A stretch of DNA of 30,724 bases from JACQXM01 sp964569425 (GCA_964569425.1 CAZMVD010000041.1:1-30724), one strand, 5' to 3'; positions 1-9,312 are shown, numbered from the stretch's first letter. Program-made: numbers and translations. Notes: generated from the sequence alone by a model not told the origin.

Positions 1-170
1 CCTGCTCAGCGCCCCAACGGGGCGCCGGGTTGTAGCCGCGGGTGGAGCGGCGCGGCGGCGCAGCCGCCCGACGCGCAACCCGTGGAACACGGTCGCGTGA
101 TTCTCTTACTCGCCCCGGAGGGGCGAAGGAACAGCACCGTTCACAGAAAGCCCAGACATGCCCGGCACCT
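1..170. repeat. 170-bp direct repeat, copy 1 (RAYT leader with REP-like hairpins)
   Basis: These 170 bases are identical, base for base, to 1775-1944. The repeat holds a hairpin GCCCCAACGGGGC (11-23), a GC-rich central inverted region with GGGTT (26-31) facing AACCC (77-81), and a second hairpin CGCCCCGGAGGGGCG (111-125). It ends with the first four codons (ATG at 158) of the transposase gene that is intact at 1932. After base 170 this copy diverges, so it is a 5' stub of that gene. The window begins exactly at the first repeat base, so the true left end of this copy may lie outside. This is a REP/BIME-like architecture of the kind associated with RAYT transposases. Confidence 0.95.
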
Positions 171-175
171 CACCG

Positions 176-204
176 TTTATTGGGTCGAATGATTCTGGTA
201 TAAT
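176..204 (+). promoter_or_regulatory. Extended -10 promoter of the B3/HNH cassette
   Basis: A perfect TATAAT (199-204) is preceded by TG at 196-197, which makes a consensus extended -10 element. The best -35 at 17-bp spacing (176-181, TTTATT) is weak, as is common for extended -10 promoters. Transcription would start near 211, giving a leader of about 20 nt with AAGGAG (220-225) before the ATG at 231. The promoter lies immediately inside the right edge of repeat copy 1, so the cassette carries its own promoter. Confidence 0.65.
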
Positions 205-230
205 CCGTTGGACGCAAACAAGGAGCGATC

Positions 231-698
231 ATGAGCGGACGGGTCGGACATCGCAAGCGATTGATATGCGTCACCGCGGGGAACCTGCGGCAGAACCATC
301 TGAATTTGACGGGGCACACCGATTTCTTCCCCGCCGATTGTTACGGTTCGGCAACGAAGAACGGAAAGCGCGGTAAGCTACTTCGGCTCGACGTTGACGG
401 CATAGCCGAGCCGGTGATGACAGACATTCCGACGGAGGCGCGTTCCGGGAAGCCGCGCCGCTTTTTCCGAGATCGCGCATGGGCGCGGGAGTTTTTTTCG
501 AAGTATGGCATCAAGCCCGGCGACACCGTGGCAATCGAACGGATTAGTTCCCACCGCTTCCGCATAACGCCATTCGACGCGAAAGAAGCACGCGATTGTC
601 CGACGACCTTCCGCTTCGACACGGAACCGGAAGGGGACGGCCCACGTGTCATCGACTTGACCCTTCACGTGGTTGCGTCGGCCCGCATCGCGGCATGA
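231..698 (+). CDS. B3-like (DNA-binding pseudobarrel) protein next to HNH nuclease
   Basis: A 155-aa soluble protein. Residues 17-26 (GNLRQNHLNL), 32-36 (FFPAD), 77-89 (RFFRDRAWAREFF) and 93-115 (GIKPGDTVAIERI...FRITPF) match a pattern I recognise from B3-like pseudobarrel domains that act as DNA-recognition modules in restriction enzymes and methylase-associated proteins (EcoRII-N/BfiI-C-type fold). No nuclease motif is visible in it. The C-terminal 35 residues are not recognised. The start is fixed by AAGGAG five bases upstream. The next gene, an HNH endonuclease, begins 8 bp after the stop, so the two are probably cotranscribed. By inference this is the target-recognition partner of the nuclease. 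The family assignment is from memory of the motif pattern; a role in restriction is inferred. Confidence 0.6.
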   Translation: MSGRVGHRKRLICVTAGNLRQNHLNLTGHTDFFPADCYGSATKNGKRGKLLRLDVDGIAEPVMTDIPTEARSGKPRRFFRDRAWAREFFSKYGIKPGDTVAIERISSHRFRITPFDAKEARDCPTTFRFDTEPEGDGPRVIDLTLHVVASARIAA

Positions 699-706
699 GA
701 TAACGG

Positions 707-1480
707 ATGGCTGAGCGGCCTGCCAACGACGGTCAACCGTGGACGCGCGAACAACTAATTCTCGCGTTCGAGTTGTATTGCCGCATCCCGTTCCAGCGCA
801 CCAAGGCGACCGATTCGCGCGTGAAGGAACTCGCCGCGCTTCTCCACCGCACACCAGCCTCTGTCGCCCGAAAGCTCGGCAACTTTGGGGCCTTCGACCC
901 GCAACTCGCCGCCCGCGACATTTCCGGCCTGACGCACGGTAGCAAACTAGACAAGGCCATCTGGAACGAATTTCACGCTGACTGGAACGGCCTCATCGTC
1001 CGCGCTCACGACCTGCGCCGCGAGCGAGAACCGCACGAGCGTGCCGATACGCCGCTAATGGCTCCAACTGGCCCGTCGGAGAAGATCGTCACGGTCAAGC
1101 AGCGATTGCATCAATCGTTCTTCCGCGACGCGGTCACCAGCAGTTACAACAACCGATGCTGTGTCACCGGGCTTCCGCTCGTAGAGTGCCTCGTTGCCGG
1201 GCACATCATTCCCTGGAGGGTGGACGAACGCCGCCGTGCAGACCCGACCAACGGCGTGTGCATGTCGGCCACATTCGATCGGCTATTCGACTCGGGCCTC
1301 CTCACGATAGAGGACGACTTGACCCTACGTGTGAGCGGACGTGTTCGTAAACTGAATGACCGAGCAGCCGCCGACCTTGTATCCGCACGCCACGGTGCGA
1401 AGATCATCCCCCCCACCCGGTTCTATCCCGACCCAGCGTGCCTGCGCTGGCACCGGGAAAATGTGTTTGACGCCGCCTGA
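707..1480 (+). CDS. HNH endonuclease with N-terminal HTH-like domain
   Basis: A 257-aa protein. Residues 11-100 form the helix-rich N-terminal region common in restriction-type HNH proteins (PWTREQL...LYCRIPF...RTPASVARKLGNF...KLDKAIWNEFHADW). The HNH core follows at about 145-200: CCVTGL (151-156), GHIIPW with H166, TNGVCM with N182, and the D-x-L-F-D-x-G-L segment (191-198). The nuclease should cut DNA using one metal ion. The start is 8 bp after the B3-like gene, with only a weak ribosome site, consistent with translational coupling. No cognate methyltransferase lies within the visible sequence, so self-protection would need another mechanism or modification-dependent targeting. HNH identity is secure; specificity is unknown. 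Confidence 0.88.
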   Translation: MAERPANDGQPWTREQLILAFELYCRIPFQRTKATDSRVKELAALLHRTPASVARKLGNFGAFDPQLAARDISGLTHGSKLDKAIWNEFHADWNGLIVRAHDLRREREPHERADTPLMAPTGPSEKIVTVKQRLHQSFFRDAVTSSYNNRCCVTGLPLVECLVAGHIIPWRVDERRRADPTNGVCMSATFDRLFDSGLLTIEDDLTLRVSGRVRKLNDRAAADLVSARHGAKIIPPTRFYPDPACLRWHRENVFDAA

Positions 1481-1508
1481 CCCATCCGACCCTTGTGGAG
1501 ATGCGACC

Positions 1509-1745
1509 ATGCCCGAACTCATTACCGACGTTCTTGTCGAGGAGTACGACACCATCATCGCCGCCGTAGGCGATGACGCGACTGACGACCTGATTGTTAC
1601 CGCCCTCGTCCGCGATGCCGATTGGACCGAGCGGGGTGCGCGTGAAGTGCTTCAACTGGCTCGTAAGTACGGTACCAGCATTCTTCGTAACGCGCTCGCG
1701 CTAGCGGCGGCGATGAACATCGAGGACGGCGCAGCCGGACTCTGA
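1509..1745 (+). CDS. 78-aa acidic protein of unknown function, third gene of cassette
   Basis: I do not recognise a named family. The protein is short, acidic and probably all-helical, with MPELITDVLVEEYD at the N-terminus, a central WTERGAREVLQLARKYG helix and an alanine-rich end with IEDG. GGAG at 1497-1500 sits about 8 nt before this ATG, and it lies 28 bp after the HNH stop, so it is likely the last gene of the operon. The same frame is open further upstream, but that part overlaps the HNH gene and lacks a ribosome site. Its position behind a nuclease would fit an immunity or accessory role, but that is only inference. Confidence 0.65.
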   Translation: MPELITDVLVEEYDTIIAAVGDDATDDLIVTALVRDADWTERGAREVLQLARKYGTSILRNALALAAAMNIEDGAAGL

Positions 1746-1774
1746 TCCGCGCTCACCACCGCGCAATGGCTCCA

Positions 1775-1944
1775 CCTGCTCAGCGCCCCAACGGGGCGCC
1801 GGGTTGTAGCCGCGGGTGGAGCGGCGCGGCGGCGCAGCCGCCCGACGCGCAACCCGTGGAACACGGTCGCGTGATTCTCTTACTCGCCCCGGAGGGGCGA
1901 AGGAACAGCACCGTTCACAGAAAGCCCAGACATGCCCGGCACCT
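1775..1944. repeat. 170-bp direct repeat, copy 2 (leader and 5' end of intact RAYT)
   Basis: A perfect copy of 1-170. Here the repeat is the natural leader of the transposase gene: hairpins at 1785-1797 and 1885-1899, then the ATG at 1932 and the first codons. The left boundary falls 29 bp after the stop of the 78-aa gene. Identity over 170 bp with no mismatch points to a recent duplication, to gene conversion, or to an assembly artefact. Confidence 0.95.
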
Positions 1945-2384
1945 ACTCCCAGATTCTCCTGCACATCGTCTTCAGCACCAGGCACCGCAATCCGTGGTTA
2001 ACGCCCGAAGTAGCGGAACGTCTCTATGCGTACATGGGCGGCATCGTCCGGGCCGAGAAGGGCGTGCTCTACGACATCGGCGGCATCGAGGACCATGTGC
2101 ATCTGTATCTGCGTTGGCGCCCCGACGCAGCCGATTCAGATTTGATGCGCACCGTGAAGGCCCGATCGTCAAAGTGGGTCCACGACACTTTCCCGACTCT
2201 CGGCGGCTTCGCATGGCAGGAGGGATACTCGGTATTTACCGTCAGCAAGTCTCAGGAAGGAGCCGTGAAAAAATACATCGCCGGGCAGCACGAGCATCAC
2301 CGGAGGGAGGATTTCAGGTCCGAACTCATCCGACTGCTCCGCGCCCACGAGATCGAGGTTGACGAGCGCTACGTCTTCGATTGA
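1932..2384 (+). CDS. REP-associated tyrosine transposase (IS200/Y1 family)
   Basis: A 150-aa protein, the usual length for single-domain Y1 (HUH) transposases. It has the metal-binding HUH motif at H55-V-H57 (EDHVHLYL) and the catalytic tyrosine Y115 in KKYIAGQHEHH, the typical Y-I-x-x-Q-x-x-H-H block. These enzymes nick single-stranded DNA at the foot of a hairpin through a 5'-phosphotyrosine. The gene looks intact. Flanking palindromes and the absence of a second transposon gene favour the RAYT subgroup over a free IS200. It may act in trans on REP-like elements such as the one at 27732-27823 and on copy 1 of the 170-bp repeat. Confidence 0.92.
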   Translation: MPGTYSQILLHIVFSTRHRNPWLTPEVAERLYAYMGGIVRAEKGVLYDIGGIEDHVHLYLRWRPDAADSDLMRTVKARSSKWVHDTFPTLGGFAWQEGYSVFTVSKSQEGAVKKYIAGQHEHHRREDFRSELIRLLRAHEIEVDERYVFD

Positions 2385-2645
2385 TCGCCATCGCCTGTGG
2401 GCTCTTCCGCTGCCCCTCCGGGGCAGGATCAAAAAGCGTAACCGCTTTCCACGAGTTGCGCTGCGCCCGGCTCACGTCCCGCAGCGGCCGCGGGGATCCG
2501 CGCAAGCAGCCCGTCACCGCAACGAGCCGCGACCACTGCCGACTGTCGCCCCGGCCTCGCTGATGCTACAACGGTGCCGACGGCGGGGCCCCGGGATGGC
2601 GCCGCGGCGAATCGAACAGCCATAGCGAACGGAAGGCAGGTTTCC
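2385..2645. repeat. Intergenic region with REP-like remnant
   Basis: A perfect hairpin with 7-bp arms, CTGCCCC-TCC-GGGGCAG (2410-2426), is followed by a degenerate GAGTTGCGCTGCGCCCGG stretch (2453-2470) that resembles the inner arm of the REP-like element at 27757-27787. The rest, up to the ribosome site GGAAGG (2631-2636) of the peptidase gene, shows no gene and no convincing promoter. Confidence 0.5.
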
Positions 2646-4688
<2,043 letters not shown>

Positions 4689-4941
4689 AACCCGATTGCC
4701 TGGGCTCGGGCCATCGCGCATCGTTGTCGCAGCGCCGACCATAAGTTAATGAATTGGCCGTACTTATGCGCTGTTTTTTTGGTCCGAAAAAGCGCTGGAC
4801 ACGCCAGTTAGCCTCCGCTACCTATATTACCGGTCTTTGGCGGTGCGGGCTGCCGCGCAGGCCAATTGTCAGGAATTGTATTGGGGGCCGGGGTTCCCTC
4901 GCAAAGAGAGCGAATTGCGTCACCAACCGATCGACTCGGGC
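4689..4941. other. Intergenic region with imperfect T-rich hairpin
   Basis: A 253-bp gap between two plus-strand genes. At about 4768-4798 GCGCTGTTTTTTT faces GAAAAAGCGC with a short loop, an imperfect stem that could act as a terminator for the peptidase gene. No other gene is supported, and no clear sigma-70 promoter for the following gene was found. Confidence 0.35.
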
Positions 4942-6255
4942 ATGTTCGGCATTCTATGCGCCAAGCGAAGCGCGTCTCGTACGATTCGCGCTTCGCTGGC
5001 CGTGCTAATGATCTCTGCGCCCGTGGGCGCGGCCGGGTTTGAGTCGATCACCGGGTCCTACAACTCACAGGAAATCAATTTCAACATTTTGTTCAACGAC
5101 CCGCGCCCCTTGTCCGCCGGGTGGCAATTTCAGTTGTTCCTCAACATCGACAATCTCTGGGGCACCGGTTACGCGCGCGGGTACGACCGAATCGTACGCG
5201 GGGTGGAGTTCGATAACCCGCAGTACTTGCCGATTCGTAACACGCTGAACGGAGGAGGACCCGGTGGATGGGGGCCGTCCCTGGGGCTGGTGCGCTATTC
5301 CATGCCCAACGCGTACCAGGTGCAGATTCAAGTTCCGATCGTTCCGGGCGTAGTGCCCAGCGGTCAACTGATTTTTGGGTTTGAGAGTTACCAGCACGGC
5401 CGCATCGTGGATTCGGCCTACCTAAAGCACACCGTTCGCGGCTCGGACACTGACTGCAACGGCAACGGCGTCGCGGACCAACTGGACATCTCCAGCGGCG
5501 CCAGCGACGATTGCAACGCCAACGGCATTCCCGACGAATGCGACATTTCCACCGGGCTGGCCGGGGACTGCAACCTGAACGGATTCCCGGATAGCTGCGA
5601 CATTGCGTGGGGCCAGAGTGAAGACTGCACGGGCAACGAAATCCCCGACGAGTGCGAGCCGGACTGCAACGGCAACGGCGCGGCCGACAGTTGCGACGTG
5701 AACGGCGGACTCAGCGCGGATTGCAACGGCAACGGTGTACCCGACGAATGCGAGCCGCTGGCCCGCGCGGTGGGTTCGCGCTACCTCGCGGTCCATCCAC
5801 CGGCGGGCACTGATCCGGTCGCCATCCGAATCAGCGGCTCGACGTTCGACGGCGCGATCAACTGCCTGTGGCTGTACGTGCAGGCCGACGGATCGTTGGG
5901 AGAGAACCCCGTGTACCGCCTGCCGTCGCAATGGTGCACCGTGTATGTGACGGGCGAAGAAATCCGACCGACCTCCACTTATCTGGTGTACCTGCAAGGT
6001 GGTCCGTGGCGCCCGCCGGCGACCGTCACGACGGGCGTATGGGGTGACCTCGACCAGAACGGGCTGGTGAATTTCACCGATGTTCAGCTCATGATCGCCG
6101 CCTATGTCGGTTCGAGAATCTTCGAAACCGGCCAGGCGGACCTGGCGCCCTGCATCCCCAACCGCACGGTCAACACGACGGATATTCAGACCGCGGTGTT
6201 GGCCTACCTGAAGCTCCCCTTTGAGGCCACCGACTGTCCGGCCCCCTGTCCGTAA
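4942..6255 (+). CDS. Secreted protein with DCNxNG repeats and dockerin-like C-terminus
   Basis: 437 aa from the ATG that begins a signal peptide (MFGILCAKRSASRTIRASLAVLMISAPVGAAG); the frame is open further upstream but without a signal. Residues of about 27-165 form an unrecognised beta-rich domain. Residues 171-271 carry six tandem D-C-N-x-N-G-x-P-D-x-C units, Asp/Asn-rich and Cys-paired, which look calcium-binding. Residues of about 368-430 hold two dockerin-like segments (GDLDQNGLVNFTDVQLMI and NRTVNTTDIQTAVLAYL). The protein ends in TDCPAPCP, nearly the same end as the protein encoded at 11050-12417. This layout is frequent in planctomycete secreted proteins. It probably sits at the cell surface; its substrate is unknown. 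Confidence 0.85.
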   Translation: MFGILCAKRSASRTIRASLAVLMISAPVGAAGFESITGSYNSQEINFNILFNDPRPLSAGWQFQLFLNIDNLWGTGYARGYDRIVRGVEFDNPQYLPIRNTLNGGGPGGWGPSLGLVRYSMPNAYQVQIQVPIVPGVVPSGQLIFGFESYQHGRIVDSAYLKHTVRGSDTDCNGNGVADQLDISSGASDDCNANGIPDECDISTGLAGDCNLNGFPDSCDIAWGQSEDCTGNEIPDECEPDCNGNGAADSCDVNGGLSADCNGNGVPDECEPLARAVGSRYLAVHPPAGTDPVAIRISGSTFDGAINCLWLYVQADGSLGENPVYRLPSQWCTVYVTGEEIRPTSTYLVYLQGGPWRPPATVTTGVWGDLDQNGLVNFTDVQLMIAAYVGSRIFETGQADLAPCIPNRTVNTTDIQTAVLAYLKLPFEATDCPAPCP

Positions 6256-6308
6256 ACGAAGACCGATCCACCCACGAACGCGCATGACGGAATCGACGCC
6301 GACGGGCG

Positions 6309-7412
6309 TCAATCGCGCCCCCGTTCCCCAACCGCCAGCGGCAACGAGACGGTGAAACAGGAACCCTTTCCGATCTGCGAGGTGACGTTGATGGTGCCGC
6401 CCATGGTCTGGACGATGCCGTGCGCGATGGCCAGCCCCAGCCCGGCGCCGCCGCTATCGTCAGCACTGAGCCGACCCTTGGTGCTGCGAAAGGGCTCGAA
6501 CAGATAGAGAAGCTGCTCGTCGTCCATGCCGCGTCCGGTGTCGCGCACGTGCAGCAATAGTCGATCGGCCTGCGGCGCCACGGTAATGGTCAACGCACCA
6601 CCATCGGGCATGGCTTCGATGGCATTCTGGGTGAGGTTGCGCAGTACGGTGGAAAGCTGGCTGCGCCCCACCGGCAGCACCGGCAGCCGGGGCATGCGGA
6701 GCGTAAAGGCAATGCCGGTGGCAGCGACGGCGCGTTCGATTTCGTCCGCAACGTCATTGACGACTTCCGTCAAATCGCTGAGGTCCTCGCCGCGGCGGTC
6801 ACCCTCGGAAAAGACCATCAGTCCTTTGAGCAGCGCGGTGGCGCGGGCCAGAGCCTTGCTGGTCTGATTGAGCACGCGCATGGCCGTCTCGGGGGAACCC
6901 ACGCCCAGCGCGAAATCCACCCCGGTGGTGATGCCGCCGAGGATGTTGTTGAAATGGTGCGCAACGGCCCCGGCCAGGTTCCCCAGCGAAGCCATTTTGC
7001 GCTGCTGGTGCAGTTCACTCTGGACCGCCATGCGCAAGCTGATATCGGTGATGCACATCGAAGCGCCGATGCGGTTCCCGGCATCGGTGACAATGGGGGC
7101 GAATGAACAGGTGAGTTCGCGGCGCTTCCCGGTGGCATCGCGGTCGTCGAAGTCGAGGTGGTGCGGGTTTCCGCTGTGGATGGCGTCGCGCGCCATCAAC
7201 TCGACCGCGCCGCGGCGCTCCAGGGGAAAGACAGACACCACCGGCGCGCCGATCATACGCTGCTCCGCGGCGCCGAAGAGCCGCGCAGCGGCGTGGTTCC
7301 ACAGGCAGATCTTCAATCCCGTATCGCAGGCCAACAGCGGAACCCCGAGGTTCTCACAAAGGGCGCGATAGACGCCTTCATCAAACGGCGATCCCGGCGG
7401 CACGGCGGTCAT
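6309..7412 (-). CDS. Soluble PAS-sensor histidine kinase
   Basis: 367 aa. A PAS-like sensor region spans about 12-125 (LACDTGLKICLWNHAAARLFG...). The dimerisation/phosphoacceptor helix holds His152 in GAVAHHFNNILGG, the A-H-D-F-N-N-type H-box with Asp replaced by His153. The ATPase domain has the N-box (N263 in TQNAIEAM), G1 (D291 in DTGRGMD), F-box (LFEPFRSTK) and G2 (GGAGLGLAIA). No membrane segment is present, so it should sense a cytoplasmic signal. No response regulator is nearby. Its ATG overlaps the stop of the upstream lipoprotein gene by 4 bp (ATGA), so the two are translationally coupled. The longer upstream open frame is rejected because it overlaps that lipoprotein gene. Confidence 0.9.
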   Translation of the reverse strand: MTAVPPGSPFDEGVYRALCENLGVPLLACDTGLKICLWNHAAARLFGAAEQRMIGAPVVSVFPLERRGAVELMARDAIHSGNPHHLDFDDRDATGKRRELTCSFAPIVTDAGNRIGASMCITDISLRMAVQSELHQQRKMASLGNLAGAVAHHFNNILGGITTGVDFALGVGSPETAMRVLNQTSKALARATALLKGLMVFSEGDRRGEDLSDLTEVVNDVADEIERAVAATGIAFTLRMPRLPVLPVGRSQLSTVLRNLTQNAIEAMPDGGALTITVAPQADRLLLHVRDTGRGMDDEQLLYLFEPFRSTKGRLSADDSGGAGLGLAIAHGIVQTMGGTINVTSQIGKGSCFTVSLPLAVGERGRD

Positions 7413-8308
7413 GGCGTGCGCCCCCGGCTCCGCGCATCCGCCCGCACGCGATGCGGCAGCGGCGTGACGATAAGCACGATCTCCCGTGCCGCGCCCGGGC
7501 TCCCCGCCGTGAAGAAACTGCCGCCCAGCAGATGCCGGTTGTCCGCCAGTTCCGATGGACCGAGGACCATAAACCCCTCCGGCGGCACCGTGAACGCGGC
7601 ACGCGAACTGGTGAACAGGTAGCGCTCCTCGGCGGGCACCTGGCGAACCACGCCATCGGCCGTGTCCCAGGCCATGCCCCCGTGCGCCTGGCGCAGCTCG
7701 AACCCGACGTGCACTTCCACGCTTCCGCCCAGGCTGGGGTGAAGGGCATAATCGAATTGAATGAGCTTTGTCCCCGCGGGAAACGTCTTCCCGTCGAGAC
7801 GTCCTTGGTCGTCGTAAACGAAAAGCGATTGCGGTTCGTTCAGTGTTCCGACGTCGAGGACCAGCGGCAGGTCGCGCTGGACAAGGAGCTGGTCCTGCCG
7901 AACTTCGGCGGCGGCGTTCTCGATTATGGCGCGAATCGCCGGCCAGGCGTCGCGCGTGCCCACGCCGATCCGCACCGCGTTGCGCGCCAGCAACGCCGTT
8001 TGCTGCGGCGCCATGCCGGCGGCGCCAAGATGGTTCCAAAGCTTGCGGGAGTGCCGGACGGTGTCGAGGGGCAGATCGGCGCGGATGATATCGAACGCCA
8101 TGTCGATGGTCTGCATGGCCGGCGCCCGCGTGGGCGGTGCGGGAAAGGCGACGTCGCCCGGCTTCCCGCTTCCGGTTCGCTGCGCAGGTACGTTTGCCGC
8201 GGAAGCACCGGACGCGCGCTCCCCGGCCGCCGGCGCCACGCACCCCGCGACGCCGAGTACTTTCGCGGCGAGGGCGGCAAACAGGACGTATCGCATTCCG
8301 GTCATCAT
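7409..8308 (-). CDS. Lipoprotein of unknown function upstream of histidine kinase
   Basis: About 299 aa from the ATG at 8308; ATGs at 8305 and 8296 are equally possible, and the frame is open further upstream. A lipoprotein signal peptide is clear: MRYVLFAALAAKVLGVAGC, with the lipidated Cys at residue 23. A Pro/Ala-rich linker follows. The mature domain (from about residue 60) is not recognised; it includes MAFDIIRADLPLD and a later beta-rich part (FVYDDQGRLDG...FDYALHPSLGGSVEVHVGFELR). The 4-bp overlap with the downstream kinase gene suggests a shared function, but the kinase has no periplasmic domain with which to contact a lipoprotein. Function unknown. Confidence 0.75.
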   Translation of the reverse strand: MMTGMRYVLFAALAAKVLGVAGCVAPAAGERASGASAANVPAQRTGSGKPGDVAFPAPPTRAPAMQTIDMAFDIIRADLPLDTVRHSRKLWNHLGAAGMAPQQTALLARNAVRIGVGTRDAWPAIRAIIENAAAEVRQDQLLVQRDLPLVLDVGTLNEPQSLFVYDDQGRLDGKTFPAGTKLIQFDYALHPSLGGSVEVHVGFELRQAHGGMAWDTADGVVRQVPAEERYLFTSSRAAFTVPPEGFMVLGPSELADNRHLLGGSFFTAGSPGAAREIVLIVTPLPHRVRADARSRGRTP

Positions 8309-8439
8309 GGTGCGCGAGGGGTTCTGCGGGGCAGTATAGGGTGCGCGCGCGGGGCGTTCAAGCAGCGTCAACAGCCAATCGGGGGCGCGAAAGAAGCCCT
8401 TGCATTGACGCCGCCGTCACGCGCGGGGAAGCTCGCCAC

Positions 8440-9285
8440 ATGGCGTCCGGGCAGTTGGACATCGAGCGGATCGGCCGGCTTGCGTCGGTGCGGCGCGTGG
8501 GGCGGCGCCTGGCGTTTTGCGCCGAGACCAGCAGCACGAACGACGAGGCGCGCCGCGCCGCGACCCAGCAGGGCGCGGAGGCCGACGGCCTCGTTGTATT
8601 CTCCGACTTTCAGAAAATGGGACGCGGACGTTTCGGGCGGGCGTGGCACGCACCGCGGGGGGCCAGCGTGCTCTTGAGCGCGGTCATCGTGGATGCGGAG
8701 CGGGCGCTGCGGTCGGCCGAGGTGGGGCTGGCGGCGGCGGTGGCCGTGCAGGAAACGGTGCAAACGTTCACCGCAACCCGCCCGGTGATCCGCTGGCCGA
8801 ACGACGTACACATCCTCGGGCGCAAGGTCGCCGGCGTGCTGGTGGAAATGCAAGCCCACGAGCCGCAGGCGCCGACCTACATCGTCGGCGTGGGCGTCAA
8901 CTGCCTGCAACAGGCGGGCCATTTCCCGCCCGAGCTGGCGGACCGGGCGATCTCCCTGGAACTGGAAAGCACCGCGGCGATCGAGCGCGACGTGGTGGCG
9001 GCGCGCCTGCTCCTCGAGCTGGATCGTTGGCTGGCCGCGCCCCGGCGCTGGCGATACGATGAGCTGCGCAGCGACTGGCTGGCACGCGCCGAACCGATGG
9101 GACGGCGCGTCACCCTGGAACACGCGGGCCGCCGCTTCACGGGAACCATGATCGATCTCGATCCGGCGGCGGCGCTGGTACTGGAACTGGATGGCGGCGG
9201 CCGCCGGGCGTTTCCGGCCGCAGAAACGACGCTGGTGCCCACCGGCAACGGCCGCGAAACGACGATTACGCCGAGCGACCCCTGA
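8440..9285 (+). CDS. birA: Biotin--[acetyl-CoA-carboxylase] ligase
   Basis: 281 aa. It activates biotin to biotinyl-AMP and attaches it to the biotin carboxyl carrier protein. Motifs in order: STNDEA (32-37), GRGRFGRAWHAP (61-72), WPND (119-122), KVAGVLVE (129-136) with the conserved Lys, and VGVGVN (149-154). A small SH3-like C-terminal domain follows (about 230-270). There is no N-terminal helix-turn-helix, so this is the monofunctional form rather than a BirA repressor. The start is the first ATG of the conserved part, with GGGGA (8425-8429) upstream; the same frame is open further 5' but without homology. The divergent lipoprotein gene starts 131 bp away. A membrane protein gene follows after 27 bp. 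Confidence 0.92.
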   Translation: MASGQLDIERIGRLASVRRVGRRLAFCAETSSTNDEARRAATQQGAEADGLVVFSDFQKMGRGRFGRAWHAPRGASVLLSAVIVDAERALRSAEVGLAAAVAVQETVQTFTATRPVIRWPNDVHILGRKVAGVLVEMQAHEPQAPTYIVGVGVNCLQQAGHFPPELADRAISLELESTAAIERDVVAARLLLELDRWLAAPRRWRYDELRSDWLARAEPMGRRVTLEHAGRRFTGTMIDLDPAAALVLELDGGGRRAFPAAETTLVPTGNGRETTITPSDP

Positions 9286-9312
9286 GCCGACTCGGGGCGG
9301 GGAGTCCCGAAC

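Larger units (their letters stand above)
1775..2426 (+). mobile_element. RAYT unit: Y1 transposase bracketed by REP-like hairpins
   Basis: The unit comprises the transposase gene (1932-2384), its upstream REP-like leader (hairpins at 1785-1797 and 1885-1899) and a downstream hairpin CTGCCCCTCCGGGGCAG at 2410-2426. RAYT genes typically sit between REP/BIME palindromes that their enzyme recognises as single-stranded hairpins. The exact ends of any mobile unit cannot be fixed from one copy. Confidence 0.5.

Noticed and set aside
158..376. A 72-aa protein starting at the copy-1 transposase ATG
   Set aside because: Only the first four codons are transposase; the rest overlaps the promoter and the B3-like gene in another frame.
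1356..1508. N-terminal extension of the 78-aa protein
   Set aside because: The extension overlaps the HNH gene, lacks a ribosome site and has unrelated composition; GGAG marks the ATG at 1509.
1..1944. 170-bp repeats as ordinary transposon target-site duplications
   Set aside because: Target duplications are normally a few to a few tens of bases; a 170-bp copy containing part of a transposase gene fits duplication or recombination better.
4768..4798. Strong rho-independent terminator after the S9 peptidase
   Set aside because: The stem is imperfect with a bulge and the T-run lies inside the stem rather than after it, so I list it only as a possible hairpin.
5422..6312. Minus-strand frame opposite the DCNxNG protein
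   Set aside because: Its low-complexity sequence is the antisense of the repeat region; no ribosome site or homology.
6309..8243. A single 644-aa minus-strand reading frame
   Set aside because: Its first 277 residues overlap the lipoprotein gene in another frame and have no domain; the kinase homology begins at the ATG at 7412.
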